This document shows, one piece after another, positions 39,899 to 52,338 of a DNA stretch of 64,000 nt. The stretch's first letter is position 1; each line of letters starts with the position of its first letter. This DNA is from Charina bottae (Eukaryota; Chordata; Lepidosauria; Squamata; Charinaidae). The position numbers were made by a program, and so were the translations under genes. A model generated the notes under the pieces. It was not told the DNA's origin. It ran no database searches and saw nothing but the letters and a program-made list of their open reading frames with translations. The DNA lies in the NCBI GenBank assembly GCA_023362775.1, contig JALMGJ010000005.1, positions 66,222,463 to 66,286,462 on the forward strand. The letters run 5' to 3'.

Positions 39899-42206
39899 TT
39901 GTTGTTTATTCCTTCAGTTGCTTCCGACTCTTCGTGACTTCATGGACCAGCCCACGCCAGAGCTTCCTGTCAGCCGTCACCATCCCCAGCTCCCCCATGG
40001 TTGAGTCTGTCACCTCCAGAATATCATCCATCCATCTTGCCCTTGGTCGGCCCCTCTTCCTTTTGCCTTCCACTTTCCCTAGCATCAGCTTCTTCTCCAG
40101 GGTATCCTGTCTTCTCATTATGTGGCCAAAGTACTTCAGTTTTGCCTTTAAGATCATTCCCTCAAGTGAGCAGTCTGGCTTTATTTCCTGGAGTATGGAC
40201 TGGTTTGATCTTCTTGCAGTCCAAGGCACTCTCAGAATTTTCCTCCAACACCACAGTTCAAAAGCATCTATCTTCCTTCGCTCAGCCTTCCTTATGGTCC
40301 AGCTCTCACAGCCATATGTTACTACAGGGAATACCATTGCTTTAACTATGCGGACCTTTGTTGTCAGTGTGATGTCTCTGCTCTTAACTATTTTATCAAG
40401 ATTTGCCATTGCTCTCCTCCCAAGAAGTAGACGTCTTCTGATCTCCTGGCTGCAGTCAGCGCCTGCAGTAATCTTTGCGCCTAGAAATACAAAGTCTGTC
40501 ACTGCCTCCACTTTTTCTCCCTCTATTTGCCAGTTATCAATCAAGCTGGTTGCCACAATCCTGGGTTTTTTTAGGTTTAACTGCAACCCAGCTTTTGCAC
40601 TTTCTTCTTTCACCTTTGTCATAAGGCTCCTCAACTCCTCCTCGCTTTCAGCCATCAAAGTGGTATCATCTGCATATCTAAGATTGTTAATGTTTCTTAC
40701 AGTGATTTTAACTCCAGCCTTGGATTCATCAAGCCCAGCACGTTGCATGATGTGTTCTGCGTACAGGTTGAATAGGTAGGGTGAGAGTATACAGCCCTGC
40801 CGTACTCCTTTCCCAATCTTAAACCAGTCCGTTGTTCCGTGCTCTGTTCTTACCGTTGCTACTTGGTCGTTATACAGATTCCTCAGGAGGCAGACAAGAT
40901 GATTTGGTATCCCCATACCACCAAGAACTTGCCACAATTTGTTATGATCCACACAGTCAAAGGCTTTAGAATAGTCAATAAAACAAAAATAGATGTTTTT
41001 CTGAAACTCCCTGGCTTTCTCCATTATCCAGCGGATATTGGCAATTTGGTCTCTAGTTCCTCTGCCTTTTCTAAACCCAGCTTGTACATCTGGCAATTCT
41101 CGCTCCATGAATTGCTGGAGTCTACCTTGCAAGATCTTAAGCATTACCTTACTGGCATGTGAAATAAGTGCCACTGTTCAATAGTTTGCACATTCTTTAC
41201 TGCTTCCCTTTTTTGGTATGGGGATATAAGTTGATTTTTTCCAATCTGATGGCCATTCTTGTGTTTTCCAAATTTGCTGGCATATGGCATGCATCACCTT
41301 GACAGCATCATCTTGCAAGATTTTAAACAGTTCATCTGGGATACCGTCATCTCCTGCTGCCTTGTTATTAGCAATGCTTCTTAAGGCCCATTCAACCTCA
41401 CTCTTCAGGATGTCTGGCTCTAACTCACTGACCACACCATCAAAGCTATCTCCAATATTATTATCCTTCCTATACAGATCTTCTGTATATTCTTGCCACC
41501 TTTTCTTGATCTCTGCTGCTTCTGTTAGGTCCTTACCATCTTTGTTTTTGATCATACCCATTTTTGCCTGGAATTTACCTCCGATGTTTCTAATTTTCTG
41601 GAAGAGGTCTCTTGTCCTTACTATTCTATTGTCTTCTTCCACTTCCACGCATTGCTTGTTTAGAAATAATTCCTTATCTCTTCTGGCTAACCTCTGGAAT
41701 TTTGCATTTAATTGGGCATATCTCCCCCTATCACTGTTGCCTTTTGCTTTCCTTCTTTCTTGGGCTACTTCCAGTGTCTCAGGAGACAGCCATCTTGCCT
41801 TCTTGGTTTTCTTTTTCTTTGGGACGTTTTTTGCTGCCGCCTTCTGAACAATGTTGCGAACTTCTATCCATAGTTCTTCCGGGACCCTATCTACTAAATC
41901 TAGTCCCTTAAATCTATTCTTCACCTCCACTGCATATTCCTTAGGAATATTAGTGAGCTCATATCTAACTGATCTGTGGGTCTTCCCTATTCTCTTTAGT
42001 CTGATTCTAAATTGTGCAGAAAAGAACTTCGTGATCTGAACTACAGTCAGCTCCAGGTCTTGTTTTTACCAACTATATAGATGTCCACCACCTTTGGCTG
42101 CAAAGGATGTAGTCAATCTGATTTCGGTGTCGACCATCTGGTGAAGTCCATGTATAAAGTCGTCTTTTAGGTTGTTGGAAGAGAGTGTTTGTTATGCACA
42201 CTAGCA
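39899..42206 (-). mobile_element. BovB LINE inserted into an older RTE element
   Basis: This antisense 5'-truncated BovB is very similar to the 2.5-5.7 kb copy. It spans the 3' end (TTGTTGTTTATTCC at 39899) to the middle of the endonuclease region (GTTATGCACA at 42191-42200). The 12-bp duplication CTACCAAGTGCT flanks it at 39887-39898 and 42207-42218. The YADD motif is present (complement at 40666-40677). The endonuclease part near 42015-42080 is disturbed by small insertions or deletions. Confidence 0.93.
39906..41930 (-). pseudogene. BovB reverse-transcriptase ORF with one nonsense codon
   Basis: Two open stretches (41930-41178 and 41174-39906) lie in the same frame and are separated by a single TGA (complement at 41178-41180), at a position where the other BovB copy has an Arg codon (NYRTVALIS), which suggests a CGA-to-TGA change. 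The region covers the C-terminal part of the linker, the complete reverse transcriptase (FIDYSKAFDCVDH, GVRQGCILSPYLFNLY, YADDTTLMAESEEEL) and the C-terminal tail to the element end. Unlike the 2.5-5.7 kb copy, it keeps the codons for NLYAEHIMQRAG and VVTYGCESWT. Without an intact endonuclease it is not autonomous. Confidence 0.88.
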
Positions 42207-42218
42207 CTACCAAGTGCT

Positions 42219-44885
42219 AGTCTGTGCCATATTCCTTTACTGTAGGTAGTCAATCCTAAAAACCAGATGCTATCTACCATCTCAGAATCTTCATTGTCAA
42301 TTCTAAAGTCTGTCATTGTACCAATTGTCATTAGTTTGATCTTCTTTACTGTATATTTAATCTTTCTCCCATTTTTTCACTGTTCTCTTTTATTTCATTA
42401 GTAGAGCTTTCAGAGCATTTGCATTTTCAACAGAGTAGTGTCATTAGCACAGCACAAGTTATTGATGTTTCATCCTCCAGTATTAAAACCATGCTTATCT
42501 TCTTCCAAACCAGCCTCCCTCAATATATATTCAGCATATAGGTTGAATAAATAAGGACAGAACATACAGACTTGTCTCACTCCTTTGTCAGCCTGGAGCC
42601 AGCCTGTTTCTCCATATTCCATCTGGACTGTGGCTTCCTGTCTTGTGTACCGACTTTGCATGAGGACAATAAGATAGTATGGGGTTCCCATTTTCCTAAA
42701 GATATTGCACAGATTGACATGGTCGAGACAACTGAAGGCCTTTCTACAATCAATGAAGCACTTACTGACTTTTTTTTTGTTATTTGGCTTTCTCAATTAT
42801 TCAATGTTCCAATGTGCATCAGCAATAATTCTTTGGCCTTTTCTAAAACCAGTTGGATGATCCTAAGCAATATTTTGCTAGCATGTGAAATTAAGCATAT
42901 TGTACAATTGTTTGCACACTCTGTTAAGTCTCCTTTCCTTGATATTCATATGTAGACTGTTCTCTTCCAATCTGTTGCCCTCTGTGTATTTCTCCAGGTT
43001 GCTGGCATAGTTGGGTTAGAACCTTTACTGATTCTTCTTCTGTTGCTTGAAAGTCAGAAGTATGTGTTTAACATTTCTTGAGCTGGGTAAGTAGTGAAAA
43101 TCTTTCAAATTAATTGTTTTATTTTGGCAATTTAGGAGCTGAGATAGGGAAATCACAATAATCTTGCTTCTATGGTCATTCTGATGGATTTCTAGGAGTT
43201 GCTTTTTCTGAAGTACACAATGGTAGTTGGCTGTACCAACTGCTTCCAGATGCCCTGTTGATGTCAAAGGAAAGTCTGCTGGAATGCCAACATGGCCAAC
43301 TTCTGCTGCAGTTTTAACCCTTGATTGCCATGGAGGGTTTGCAGATCAAGGGCTTGTTGGAACCTTGACTGCAATGTCATTTAGCTGTTGTAGTATAAGG
43401 ATCAGAGTTTCCGCAGTCAAGAGGCAGACCTTATGGAAAAGTAGAGTGATGTAGTTGTGGGGGATGCAGAAGACTTGTTCCAGGAGGTTGTCTCCGCTAC
43501 CTCTCTGCTCCAGAGAGTGACTTTGGTTGAAGCTTTGGAGGGTCAGGGAGGAGGTCTGTCTTGTTACTGGCTTCTGTATTGTCATATTATTTGGGAGTAA
43601 GGGATCCTGAAGCTGTTAATCTGTTACTGGTGTTTTGTGTTGTCTCTGCAGTGGGGAGATAGGAATCAATCCTCAACTGTTTCTCTGCTTTATTGTATTT
43701 ATGGATCCTAGTATTATTGCTGGGGCTGGTCCGGGTTCTTTTCTTGCCTCTGGATGTTGGGACTGAGCCAGAAGGGATAAGGCCAGTCACAAGTTGGGAG
43801 CTTATTTCAGTAGCTGCTACTTTGTTGCCATCTTGGCTCCTCTCCCTATCATATTTTGGTAGATATTCCATTAATTCCTGTAGCCTTCCAATTTGGTAAA
43901 GACCAGTGTGCTGGTCTAACTTCATCTTCTAGTACTGCAAGTTGTTGTAAATGGGAATATCTATGTACGGTATATTCCTTCCATCTTTGTTTTTCTTTGA
44001 ATCTGTCCATTGTAGTCCTTTAGCATTTGAGGCTGGAACCTCCTTCTGAATTTGGAGGTCTTTGGGGAGATGTTCCTTATTTTTCCATGTCTGTTTCCTT
44101 TAGTGTCTTACAGATGTCATTATAATATTGCTTCTTGTTTCTTCTAACAAGTCTAAAATTCTTTGTCAAGTTCTTTCCTGAGATCTTTGTCTTCCCTGGC
44201 TTTGGGTTCTCTTCTTAGTAATTTCCACTATCTCTTTTGACATCCAGTTTGTTTTCTTCTGTTTCTTGATCTTTGGCAGTCTCTTTTCACATTCATCCTT
44301 AACAACTTATTTGATTTTATTCCATATTTTCTTTGGTTCCCTGTCAATGATGTTCAGGACCTCAAAGTGATTCCTGATATTCTCCTTGAAAATGGTGGGT
44401 ATAGGCTCAAGATCATATCATAGAAACTGGTTGGCTTTCTTCTTCTTTAGCATAACTTGGAACTTGCACAATGAGCACTTTGTGAACTTTCCACAGTCAG
44501 CCACTAGCCACACCTTTGCTCTTCAATTTCCCTGTACCAAAAATACTGTATAATCAATTTGATATGTAGTTGAGTCCATCTGGTGATGTCTATTTACAGT
44601 ATAAAGGGGGTATTTTGGTTGTTTGAAGATTGTATTAGCACTGAAGGAATAATTGGATTGGCAGAAATGTGTAAGTCTTTCTCCTGCTTCATTTTGGTTT
44701 CCTAAGCTATACGGTCCAACTATGTTTTCCTCCTTACTATTTCCAACGTTGACATTCCAGTCTCCAACCACAAGCAGCACATCTTGCTTGCATGTCCTGA
44801 TGATTTCAGATTGAACATGACCTTAGAACTCATCAACCTCTTTTTTTCCTGCAGAACTAGTTAGAACATAATCCTTGTCAATGAA
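42219..44885 (-). mobile_element. Older RTE LINE, 5' portion right of the BovB insertion
   Basis: The minus-strand frame at 42470-42796 reads CFIDCRKAFSCLDHVNL, then GVRQVCMFCPYLFNLYAEYI, an RTE reverse transcriptase. The frame at 44523-44780 reads VVGDWNVNVGNSKEENIVG and then QIDYT, the RTE endonuclease. Order and spacing match BovB but identity is low, so this is a distinct, older RTE element. Text homologous to the reverse-transcriptase approach continues to about 43020; a block at about 43050-43930 does not align by eye and may be a further insertion. Confidence 0.75.
43050..43930 (-). other. Unassigned block within the older RTE LINE
   Basis: The surrounding minus-strand text aligns with RTE protein on both sides, but this roughly 880-bp block does not. 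It is relatively GC-rich and contains a 112-codon minus frame (43587-43925), highly charged in the middle (SRGKKRTRTSPSNN), and a 79-codon frame (43346-43585). An ORF1-like part of another LINE is possible. I do not recognise it. Confidence 0.4.
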
Positions 44886-45117
44886 GTCTAATTGCTATTA
44901 TTCACTCATTGATTGCATTGTACCCAAGTCCTCTCTTTGCTATTCCTTGACTATGGAAGTAACACAATTTCTTCATTTTTCATATCTAATTCCAGTCCAT
45001 TTCATTTCACTGATGCCAAGATGTCAGTGATTGATGCCTTTCATCTTTTACTGTGTTGAGCTTTTCTGTGTTCATGCTTCTTGCAATTCATGTTCCCATT
45101 GTAATTTGGTCTTTGCA

Positions 45118-45120
45118 GCT

Positions 45121-45156
<36 letters not shown>

Positions 45157-45185
45157 TTTATCCCCGCCCATCTCCCCGAATAGGA
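45118..45185 (-). mobile_element. LINE/SINE tail with (ATTT)n expansion
   Basis: About ten ATTT units precede TTTATCCCCGCCCATCTCCC, the complement of the tail motif seen at 26.0 kb. Only the terminal part of an L2-type element or SINE remains. Confidence 0.6.
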
Positions 45186-46392
45186 GAGCTTTAGACTTTA
45201 TTTTCATCGACTCTCAAAGTCTACACTGATTGGCTGTGTCTGCTTAGAAGATAACAGTGGTAGAAACACCCTGATTTAGGAGCAACAGTCAAATTAGGAA
45301 TATGTTGTAGCCTATTGAGAAATGTTGCTCAGTCTTACGAAAGTGATTTTTACATACTTCAATGTCCTCATGGTTTGCCTTTAAATTTGACTAAATTTGG
45401 TAGCATTTAACTGAAATTTCCAAAGCTTAATGGACCCATTTTATTCATTAACAAACATGCCCATGGTCCTTTCTGGGTGATGCCTATATGCAAATCTATC
45501 ACTAATGCACTGAACATAATTGCTGACAAGCAGGAATATTGCAATAGGTGCTATCTTAAAGAAAATCTATTAATTTTCATTGTAAAAACCAAAACCAAAA
45601 ACCTTCTCTTGTCTGAAAGAAAAAATGATGAACTCTTTAGATTCCTTACTGATACTATATGTTGAAAGCAGACATATTAAAGTGGCCACAGAGCATAAAA
45701 CTAGTTTAATATTCTTTGGCTCCCTCTAATGAATTATTTATGAAACCCAATTTAGAAATGATTTCAACAATAACAAATGATTGCTCCCTTGGATCAGCAA
45801 CATATATATTTAAGGCATTACACCTTCAATATTTTAAAGGCAAGAAGCTTGCCAAAATTAAAGGAAAGGAAGGAGAAGTATAGTCAACTTTCTTCAAGAT
45901 CATTGGTGCTTGAACAATGCCACTATTTCAGTTCTTTTGCTTTATTAGTGGTGCAACAGTTCAAGTGTTGCACTGGAACCAAACCCTCTACCCAGCCTAT
46001 TTCACAGGGAGAAGAAAATTGGGAAGGGGGTTCACATGCATGCCTACTGTGAGCTCAAATAAGAAAACTATAGTTAGAAGCTTATGGGACTCAGATTGGA
46101 GATCGTCAGTTTTATGTGTGACTATGAACATATGATGAGTGGCAAAATTACAGGCTGAAAAACCTATCTAAGCTGATCATTGGAACCTACAAAACAAAAA
46201 CAAAATCATATTCTTGTGTGGAGAAGGAATCTTGCTTTGTGTTTTTCAGTTTCCTCTTTGTTCCTGGATTCCTTATTCCTTGATCCTCACTCCTGTTGTT
46301 CTGACTTGTCATTGCTTCTCTGATCTTGCTCCACATAACCCAGTTCCTGAGTCATCTGAGGAACTACCTACAGTTCCAGCCTTGTTAGTTCC

Positions 46393-46398
<6 letters not shown>

Positions 46399-46424
<26 letters not shown>

Positions 46425-46425
46425 A
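46399..46425. repeat. (TG)n microsatellite
   Basis: About 13 TG units directly before the SINE at 46428. Confidence 0.95.
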
Positions 46426-46427
46426 TG

Positions 46428-46668
46428 GAGTGATGGAGTGAGCTCCCGCACTCGCCCCAGCTCTTGCCAACCTAGCAATTCGAAAGCATGCAAATGCAAG
46501 TAGATAAATAGGTACCACTTTGGTGGGAAGGTAACAGCGTTCCGCGTGCATCATGCCGGCCACATGACCGTGGAAGCGTATTCAGACAGTGCTGGCTCTT
46601 CAGCTAAGAAACGGAGATGAGCACCGACCCCTAGAGTCAGACACGACTGTGCAGGGGAAAACCTTTAC
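46428..46668 (+). mobile_element. Sauria-type SINE, 5'-truncated
   Basis: From GTGAGCTCCCGCACTCGCCC to CCTAGAGTCAGACACGACTG it matches the body of the complete SINE at 24.9 kb, but the tRNA-derived head is missing. The ACCTTT tail continues into the microsatellite that follows. Confidence 0.88.
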
Positions 46669-46860
46669 CTTTACCTTTACCTTTACCTTTACCTTTACCT
46701 TTACCTTTACCTTTACCTTTACCTTTACCTTTACCTTTACCTTTACCTTTACCTTTACCTTTACCTATACCTATACCTATACCTATACCTATACCTATAC
46801 CTATACCTATACCTATACCTATACATACATACATACATACATACATACATACATACATAC
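46660..46860. repeat. SINE-tail microsatellite (ACCTTT)n, (ACCTAT)n, (ACAT)n
   Basis: About 18 ACCTTT units pass into about nine ACCTAT units (from 46763) and then about ten ACAT units (46821-46860). The first block is the SINE tail repeat itself; the others look like successive mutant derivatives. Confidence 0.97.
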
Positions 46861-48410
46861 ATTGCATTTTACTGCAATCACAATTCTTTTTTCTGTGGTA
46901 TATCAACAAATATACAGGAGCTCATGAACATCTCAGAAGAAGTATCACAATACAGTTATACATATTATCTCATTAATATTCTGAAGCTTTAACATGTTTG
47001 GCATAAGTTACAACTGAGCTGTCAGTGTAATTGGCAACAGTTAATTAATTGGCATTCTTCAGATGAAATAAGATAAGCCTTCTCCCTTCCCTTTTCAGTG
47101 TTTTGTCAGTGTCAGTCTGTGCATCAGCAGCACAGAGGGAAAACAATAAAAATGAATGTAAGGAACAGAAAGTATGAGCAAATTTGAGACTTGCTCCTAG
47201 TTAAGCTGGAATTCATGAACAAAACACAAAGTAGAGTAATCAAGGAACTATAAAATGATTCTAACTTTTTTCCCCATTGTGATAGAAAAGGGCTTGATTT
47301 CATTTTTCCCCCATAAAGAAACTGAAAATCTTACAATGAGATGCAGAGCTATTTCACAGAGCATTGCTATGAAATAACAGAGGAATTTGCAAGTGTTCTG
47401 TCTTTTGTCCCATCCAGTGGACTGAAGCCTCCCTGATTCCCATACACCAATTCAATCCAAGACAGGAGGCATCTGAGAGACCTTGTCTAGTGAGGACTGT
47501 TCAGTTCAGGAAGCAGAAACAACCAACGAGACTGCAGACAGCAGAGGAATGTGTGAAACACATGTGAGGAATAGCTGAGCTTTAAGGTGATCCAAATTTT
47601 CTACTTGGGATGTTTCATGTGCCTTGAAGTCCCCTTTGTCAGAGGTTCTGCCGATAGCTTCCTGAAGCTTACTGGAAGCCTCTTCTGGGGTTATTGGAAC
47701 TACTGTAAAGGACAGCTGGAACAGCTGAATTGAAGCACTGTGGCCACTTCATTTCACTTTTGGAAGTGAGGGCCACATTGCTTCATAAAGCAGCTTTGCT
47801 CAAAGCACTGTCCATGCAAAGCACCCCTTTGAAACTTTGCATGACCCTAATGAGTAATAGGGAACAAAAGAAAAAGAGCAGCAGCAGCAGCCACTCCCAT
47901 CTTGCCATAATAAAACTCAAAACAATGTCAAAGACGTTCAAAAGCATCCTGTAAATGAGACAGAAAAGAGGAAACCTCTTCCATGGAAGACAAATATGGA
48001 GAAACCAGAAAACAGATATTGGCCCACTATTAATTAAATGTATTTTCTAGCTTTTGAATAATTGATCTCTAAGTGCCTTACAATTCATATCATTATCATC
48101 ACAAGCATCATCACTACCACCATCATAATCTATTCAAAACCTTTTTTCTCTTCTGTGGCGGAAGCCACAATATCTGTTCTTGTTCTTCTGCAGGTCTAGG
48201 ACAATAGTTAGTTGGATGGCAGGAAAAGAGGATGCGGGTTTCTTCCAGCTCATTCTCTGAAACCAAGCTATCAAGATGGTTTACCAATGTGAATATAATG
48301 ATGCTCACAGTACATTTTTTTATTATAGACATCTTTATTATTAGAACCAAATTGGAGAAATGGGCCAAAAGGGAATGCTAGAGCACATAATGCAATGGCT
48401 TCACATAATT
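46861..48410. other. Intron 3, no gene seen
   Basis: Unique AT-rich sequence with a short AGC run near 47877. Confidence 0.5.
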
Positions 48411-48642
48411 TTTTTAAATCCGTTCAATCATGTCCGATTCTCGGAGACTGCCTGGACAAGTCTGTGCAGTTTTCTTGGCAAGGTTTTTCAGAAGTGGTTT
48501 GTCATTGCCTCCTTCCTCGGGCTGAGAGAGCATGACTGGCTCAAGGTCACCCAGCTGGCTTTGTGCCTAAGGCGGGACTAGAACTCACAGTCTCCTGGTT
48601 TCTAGCTTGGTGCCTGAACCACTGCACCAAACTGGCTCTTAC
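48411..48642 (-). mobile_element. CORE-type SINE, antisense, with BovB-like tail
   Basis: Read on the minus strand: the head is AGAGCCAGTTTGGTGCAGTG, then TTCTAGTCCCGCCTTAGGC, the core is GGGTGACCTTGAGCCAGTCA, and the end is GAGAATCGGACATGATTGAA, a relative of the BovB terminus GAGTCGGAAACGACTGAACG. The head and core nearly match the SINE at 55.1 kb, but the 3' part differs. Confidence 0.8.
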
Positions 48643-50061
48643 CTTCACATCATACTATGTCTTTGAGCAAGTGTTGAGGGATGCAGCTCCAAGTCTCAAG
48701 CCTCTGAAAAACACTGGTTCTGCACTGGTGACTAGTAGCAACACTGTATAAGATCCCCAAATGTTATAGCTTATATAATGTAGTTTAGGGGTAGGATATT
48801 TTCAACACATTTCCTGAAGTCATGTCAGCCTTTCCTAAGCCCACCAATATCCTTCAGCTGTTAAAATAAATGAAATGTAGGGAACCATAATCAACCTTCA
48901 CTGCTTTCAAGGAAGAAAAGCAACATTTTCTGTAGCTGTTCATCTTGACATATTAATATGCTAGTTTTACTTGAAAAGTAAAGTGACCAAGGAAATTAAA
49001 AGACTATATATAATTTGGTTGAATGTCAAGCTGAATCTGAAAAGGTCACTAATGAATAGCATGCAAAAAGGCTACATCTAAATCATCATATAATAATATG
49101 ATTCATTTGGTAGTTAGCAAATGAGGTAGACACAATTTTTCTGCATTGTATAAAGGTCTGAACCATTTCTCCTCTTCTGTATAAACAAGTGATATTGACT
49201 AGATGGGGTGGGGAGGGGTACCAGAAAATAAACTATATTTCCCTCTTTAGGTACCGCCCCCCCCCAAAAAAAAAAAAAACTGAAATTCATGCAGGGTTTG
49301 ACAATTTCTTTTTATCTGACAGATTATAATGACTCATTACTCTTTCCTGCAGAAAATTAAACTTTTCTGCTTCCAGGTCATTTGCAACTGCCAAATCTAG
49401 CTGGTGAGCATTTGCCAACTTTCAGTGCTTCATAGTGAATTAGCAGTCTTTTTTCATTCAGTCAACTGCTACTTGAAAAAAGGTTAATTATCATAAAAGA
49501 GAAAATTCTTTATGAGGATACTCTCTATTTCTCAGTATCCTTAGCTTCATATATAAGCATAGCTATAATTATTGTAGCTTGCTTAAATATTTAAATTAAA
49601 TAACATTTCCTGCTTGTTCCTGTTGTCATTGTTCTTCATTCCCCACAATCGGGAGTAGAGATATATAGATGTAATTCTTTCAGCATAACTGCCAAAGAAG
49701 AACATATGAAATTTTGCACTGCAATAACTATCTGTGGAATATATTTTTAAATGCATCAGGTTATGCAGTGTTGAGCATTAGAGCATCCACAGTGGTCTAT
49801 GACCGAAATAAAATTGATTGATTAATTGAGCATCCACAACAAGCCTAGATAATACTTAGAGACCCTACCCCAAGTTGAATTAAATTTAAGATGTAGCTGA
49901 AATCTTATAAAATTGTGAAGATTTGGTAAATCTCATGAGACCTAAGGAGATGTTGGTGTTCCCACATAAGATCACCTAAGGCACATAAGATCACCTAAGG
50001 CATCTGGGAAGATCGTACAAGATGTCAGGGATGATACTGTCAAAATTTTGTGAAATTCACA

Positions 50062-50062
<1 letters not shown>
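48643..50062. other. Intron 3, no gene seen
   Basis: AT-rich. A 20-bp tandem duplication of CACATAAGATCACCTAAGG lies at 49963-50000. Confidence 0.5.

Positions 50063-50105
<43 letters not shown>
50063..50105. repeat. Microsatellite (ATT)n
   Basis: About 14 ATT units. Confidence 0.97.
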
Positions 50106-50964
50106 GCTCTCACATTATCACATAACAATGTGTGAAGATAGCAGGCACCCCCCAAAAATGTTAATCCATAATGTACATAATATCACCTGTATTCCAGTTC
50201 AACTGAAGCTCACTAATCTACTTCCTTTTGACCCATATATACTACCCTATGTAACACCACTATCACTAGTTACCATCCACAAGAAGACTTCATTATAAGC
50301 AGGAACAATATATGTGATATATTTTGAGCCTTGAAGAACATAGCCTTCAACCTTCACATGGTGTTGACCTTTAATGGAACAAATAGGCTTTATTTGTGGA
50401 TTAGCCCAAAAAAACAGAAGAGACAGCAAAGAAAATCTGATGAACTGCTTCATGGTTTATTACCTTTAATAAACCATCATGAGGTCTAACTTTTATTTGC
50501 TCTTTTTGAGAACATTTCCCATTAATTTTAACAGAGATCAGATCCCTTCTCCCATGACAGACACTTCCATACTAAGATGGAGGGCTGGGATGGGCTGAAA
50601 ATCTTTCACTCCAAGCTAATGATCTAATATCTTTTCTTGCCACACCGAACAGCCTTCTCCTTGGTGAGGTTTAATTCTCTGCCTTCAATGCTACAAGAGG
50701 GGAGACATAACAACAACCCAGTTCAGGATCAGATATGCCTTCTCCAATTAGGAGATATGCAGTCTGTCACATTTGTTGCCATTGTGCTTTCTTTTGCACA
50801 GGTCGGTGCTTAAACTTAACACTTCCCTTGTTGTTAAACTGCTTTGGCAGTTTGGATGAGGATAAAGTGCTATTTCTTTTTGGGGGGCAGGTATGCAGAA
50901 ACCTGCAGAAAGGTACCCAGGTTCTGTGCTATTCCTATCTCTGTAGGGGAATTATGGTCTAGAT

Positions 50965-51025
50965 CACTGTTTTTCAAACTTGGCAACTTTAAGGTGTGTG
51001 GACTTCAACTCCCAGAATTCCTGCC
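50965..51025 (+). mobile_element. Truncated hAT element end
   Basis: The left part of the hAT family (CACTGTTTTTCAAACTTGGC, then ACTTCAACTCCCAGAATTCC) follows the octamer GTCTAGAT. No right arm is visible. Confidence 0.6.
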
Positions 51026-52031
51026 CATGTATTTTTGCATTGCAGGAAAGATCATTTACCTTAACACATCCTTGTGTTAAGGATTATTCCATTATTGCTT
51101 TTACCTTTTGTATCATATATGTACATAATCTTTGCTGGCTATGCAGGTTGCTTTTCATGATAGTTGGCCATAAAAATGCTCACTACTCCTCTAAGGTAGA
51201 TCAGTCAAAAGCACTTGGATTTGATGATGTGAACTCCCATCTATTAAAAGCTTATGCCATAATAATTGTATTTTTTTAAGAAAAGCAAGGATACTCTATT
51301 CTTTTCTTCTTCAGCAAACTAATTCAGTTAACCCTTTGGAAATCAATAAGCTGGATGGTTCTTTAAGATTTATTTAGAACTCAAGTTAAACTTTAGCTCA
51401 ATCTGCCCACCATTTTTTTCCCCATCCCATGCTATTCTTCAGAAAAAAATAATGTAATTCTTTACGGCTCAAACAGTAAATAAGCATGAGTACTTTCTCC
51501 CCCACCCTATCCTTTTTTTTTTGGTCAAAAACTAATTTTGTCATAATATACATGCCCTTTCCTATCTTGTTGCTCAAATGACACAGATTCTTCTTGTGCT
51601 GATGCTTCTAAGAAAAGGTATACAGTAGCAGCTAAAATATGAGCTCCAGAAGATCTGCTGTTGCACTGCTAAGCTTGGATGAAAAGTTAGCACAACTTTT
51701 TCTAGTTGTTCCGAGTTAGATAGTGATTGTTACAATTCCTTTTTAAGGGTTCTGCTTTAATTCTTCTTATCAACTATTCCCATTCATTCAAGAGCATGAA
51801 TTTACAGCAGCTTCTCTTGGCCCTTCACAATTCCTCTTCCAGTAGACCATAAGAGATTTATGTCAGCTCCACCGCCATAAGGAACTTAATCTCTAGGTAG
51901 CATGGCTAGTGTATCATCTTTGCTATATAAAAGATTACATACTAATCTCCAAATCATCTTGAATCTCCAAATCAAGAACTTTAAACATTCACTTACATGA
52001 ATAACCTTTTCTCATCAAACCAGTTACTATC

Positions 52032-52338
52032 TGTCAGGCTTAGCCCAAGAATGACAGAATCAATCCAGCCAAGTTCAGTTCTTTATTTGCTTACACCATA
52101 TAGACAGAATCTTGCCAGATTAAACCTATTCTACTCTAACCTAAAAGATATAACCTGGGAGGGTCTAGGCTAGGGAGTGGCTACTCTGAATCTCTTTCTC
52201 TTTCCATGGTCCAGCTCCAGGCTGTGTTGTCTTTTGTCTTGCCCCCCTCCTTGGAATGTGCCCCCTCCTTCCTGAGAACCAGCTGCATTACTGTAGTCCA
52301 TCACATCACCTCCCCCTTTATATACACATTCCATCACA
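52032..52338 (-). mobile_element. Probable solo LTR
   Basis: On the minus strand a 307-bp block starts TGTGATGGAATG and ends TAAGCCTGACA, giving TG...CA ends. It has TATATAAAGG about 15 bp from its start, AATAAAG near its end, and 5-bp flanks CTATC and CTACC that differ at one position. A solo LTR left by recombination between two LTRs fits best. No internal retroelement genes lie next to it. The retroelement family is not identifiable from the LTR alone. Confidence 0.55.

Noticed and set aside
39847..40779. A 310-codon plus-strand frame
   Set aside because: It is the antisense shadow of the BovB reverse transcriptase on the minus strand.
46589..46927. A Thr-Phe/Thr-Tyr repeat protein
   Set aside because: Translation of the ACCTTT/ACCTAT SINE-tail microsatellite.
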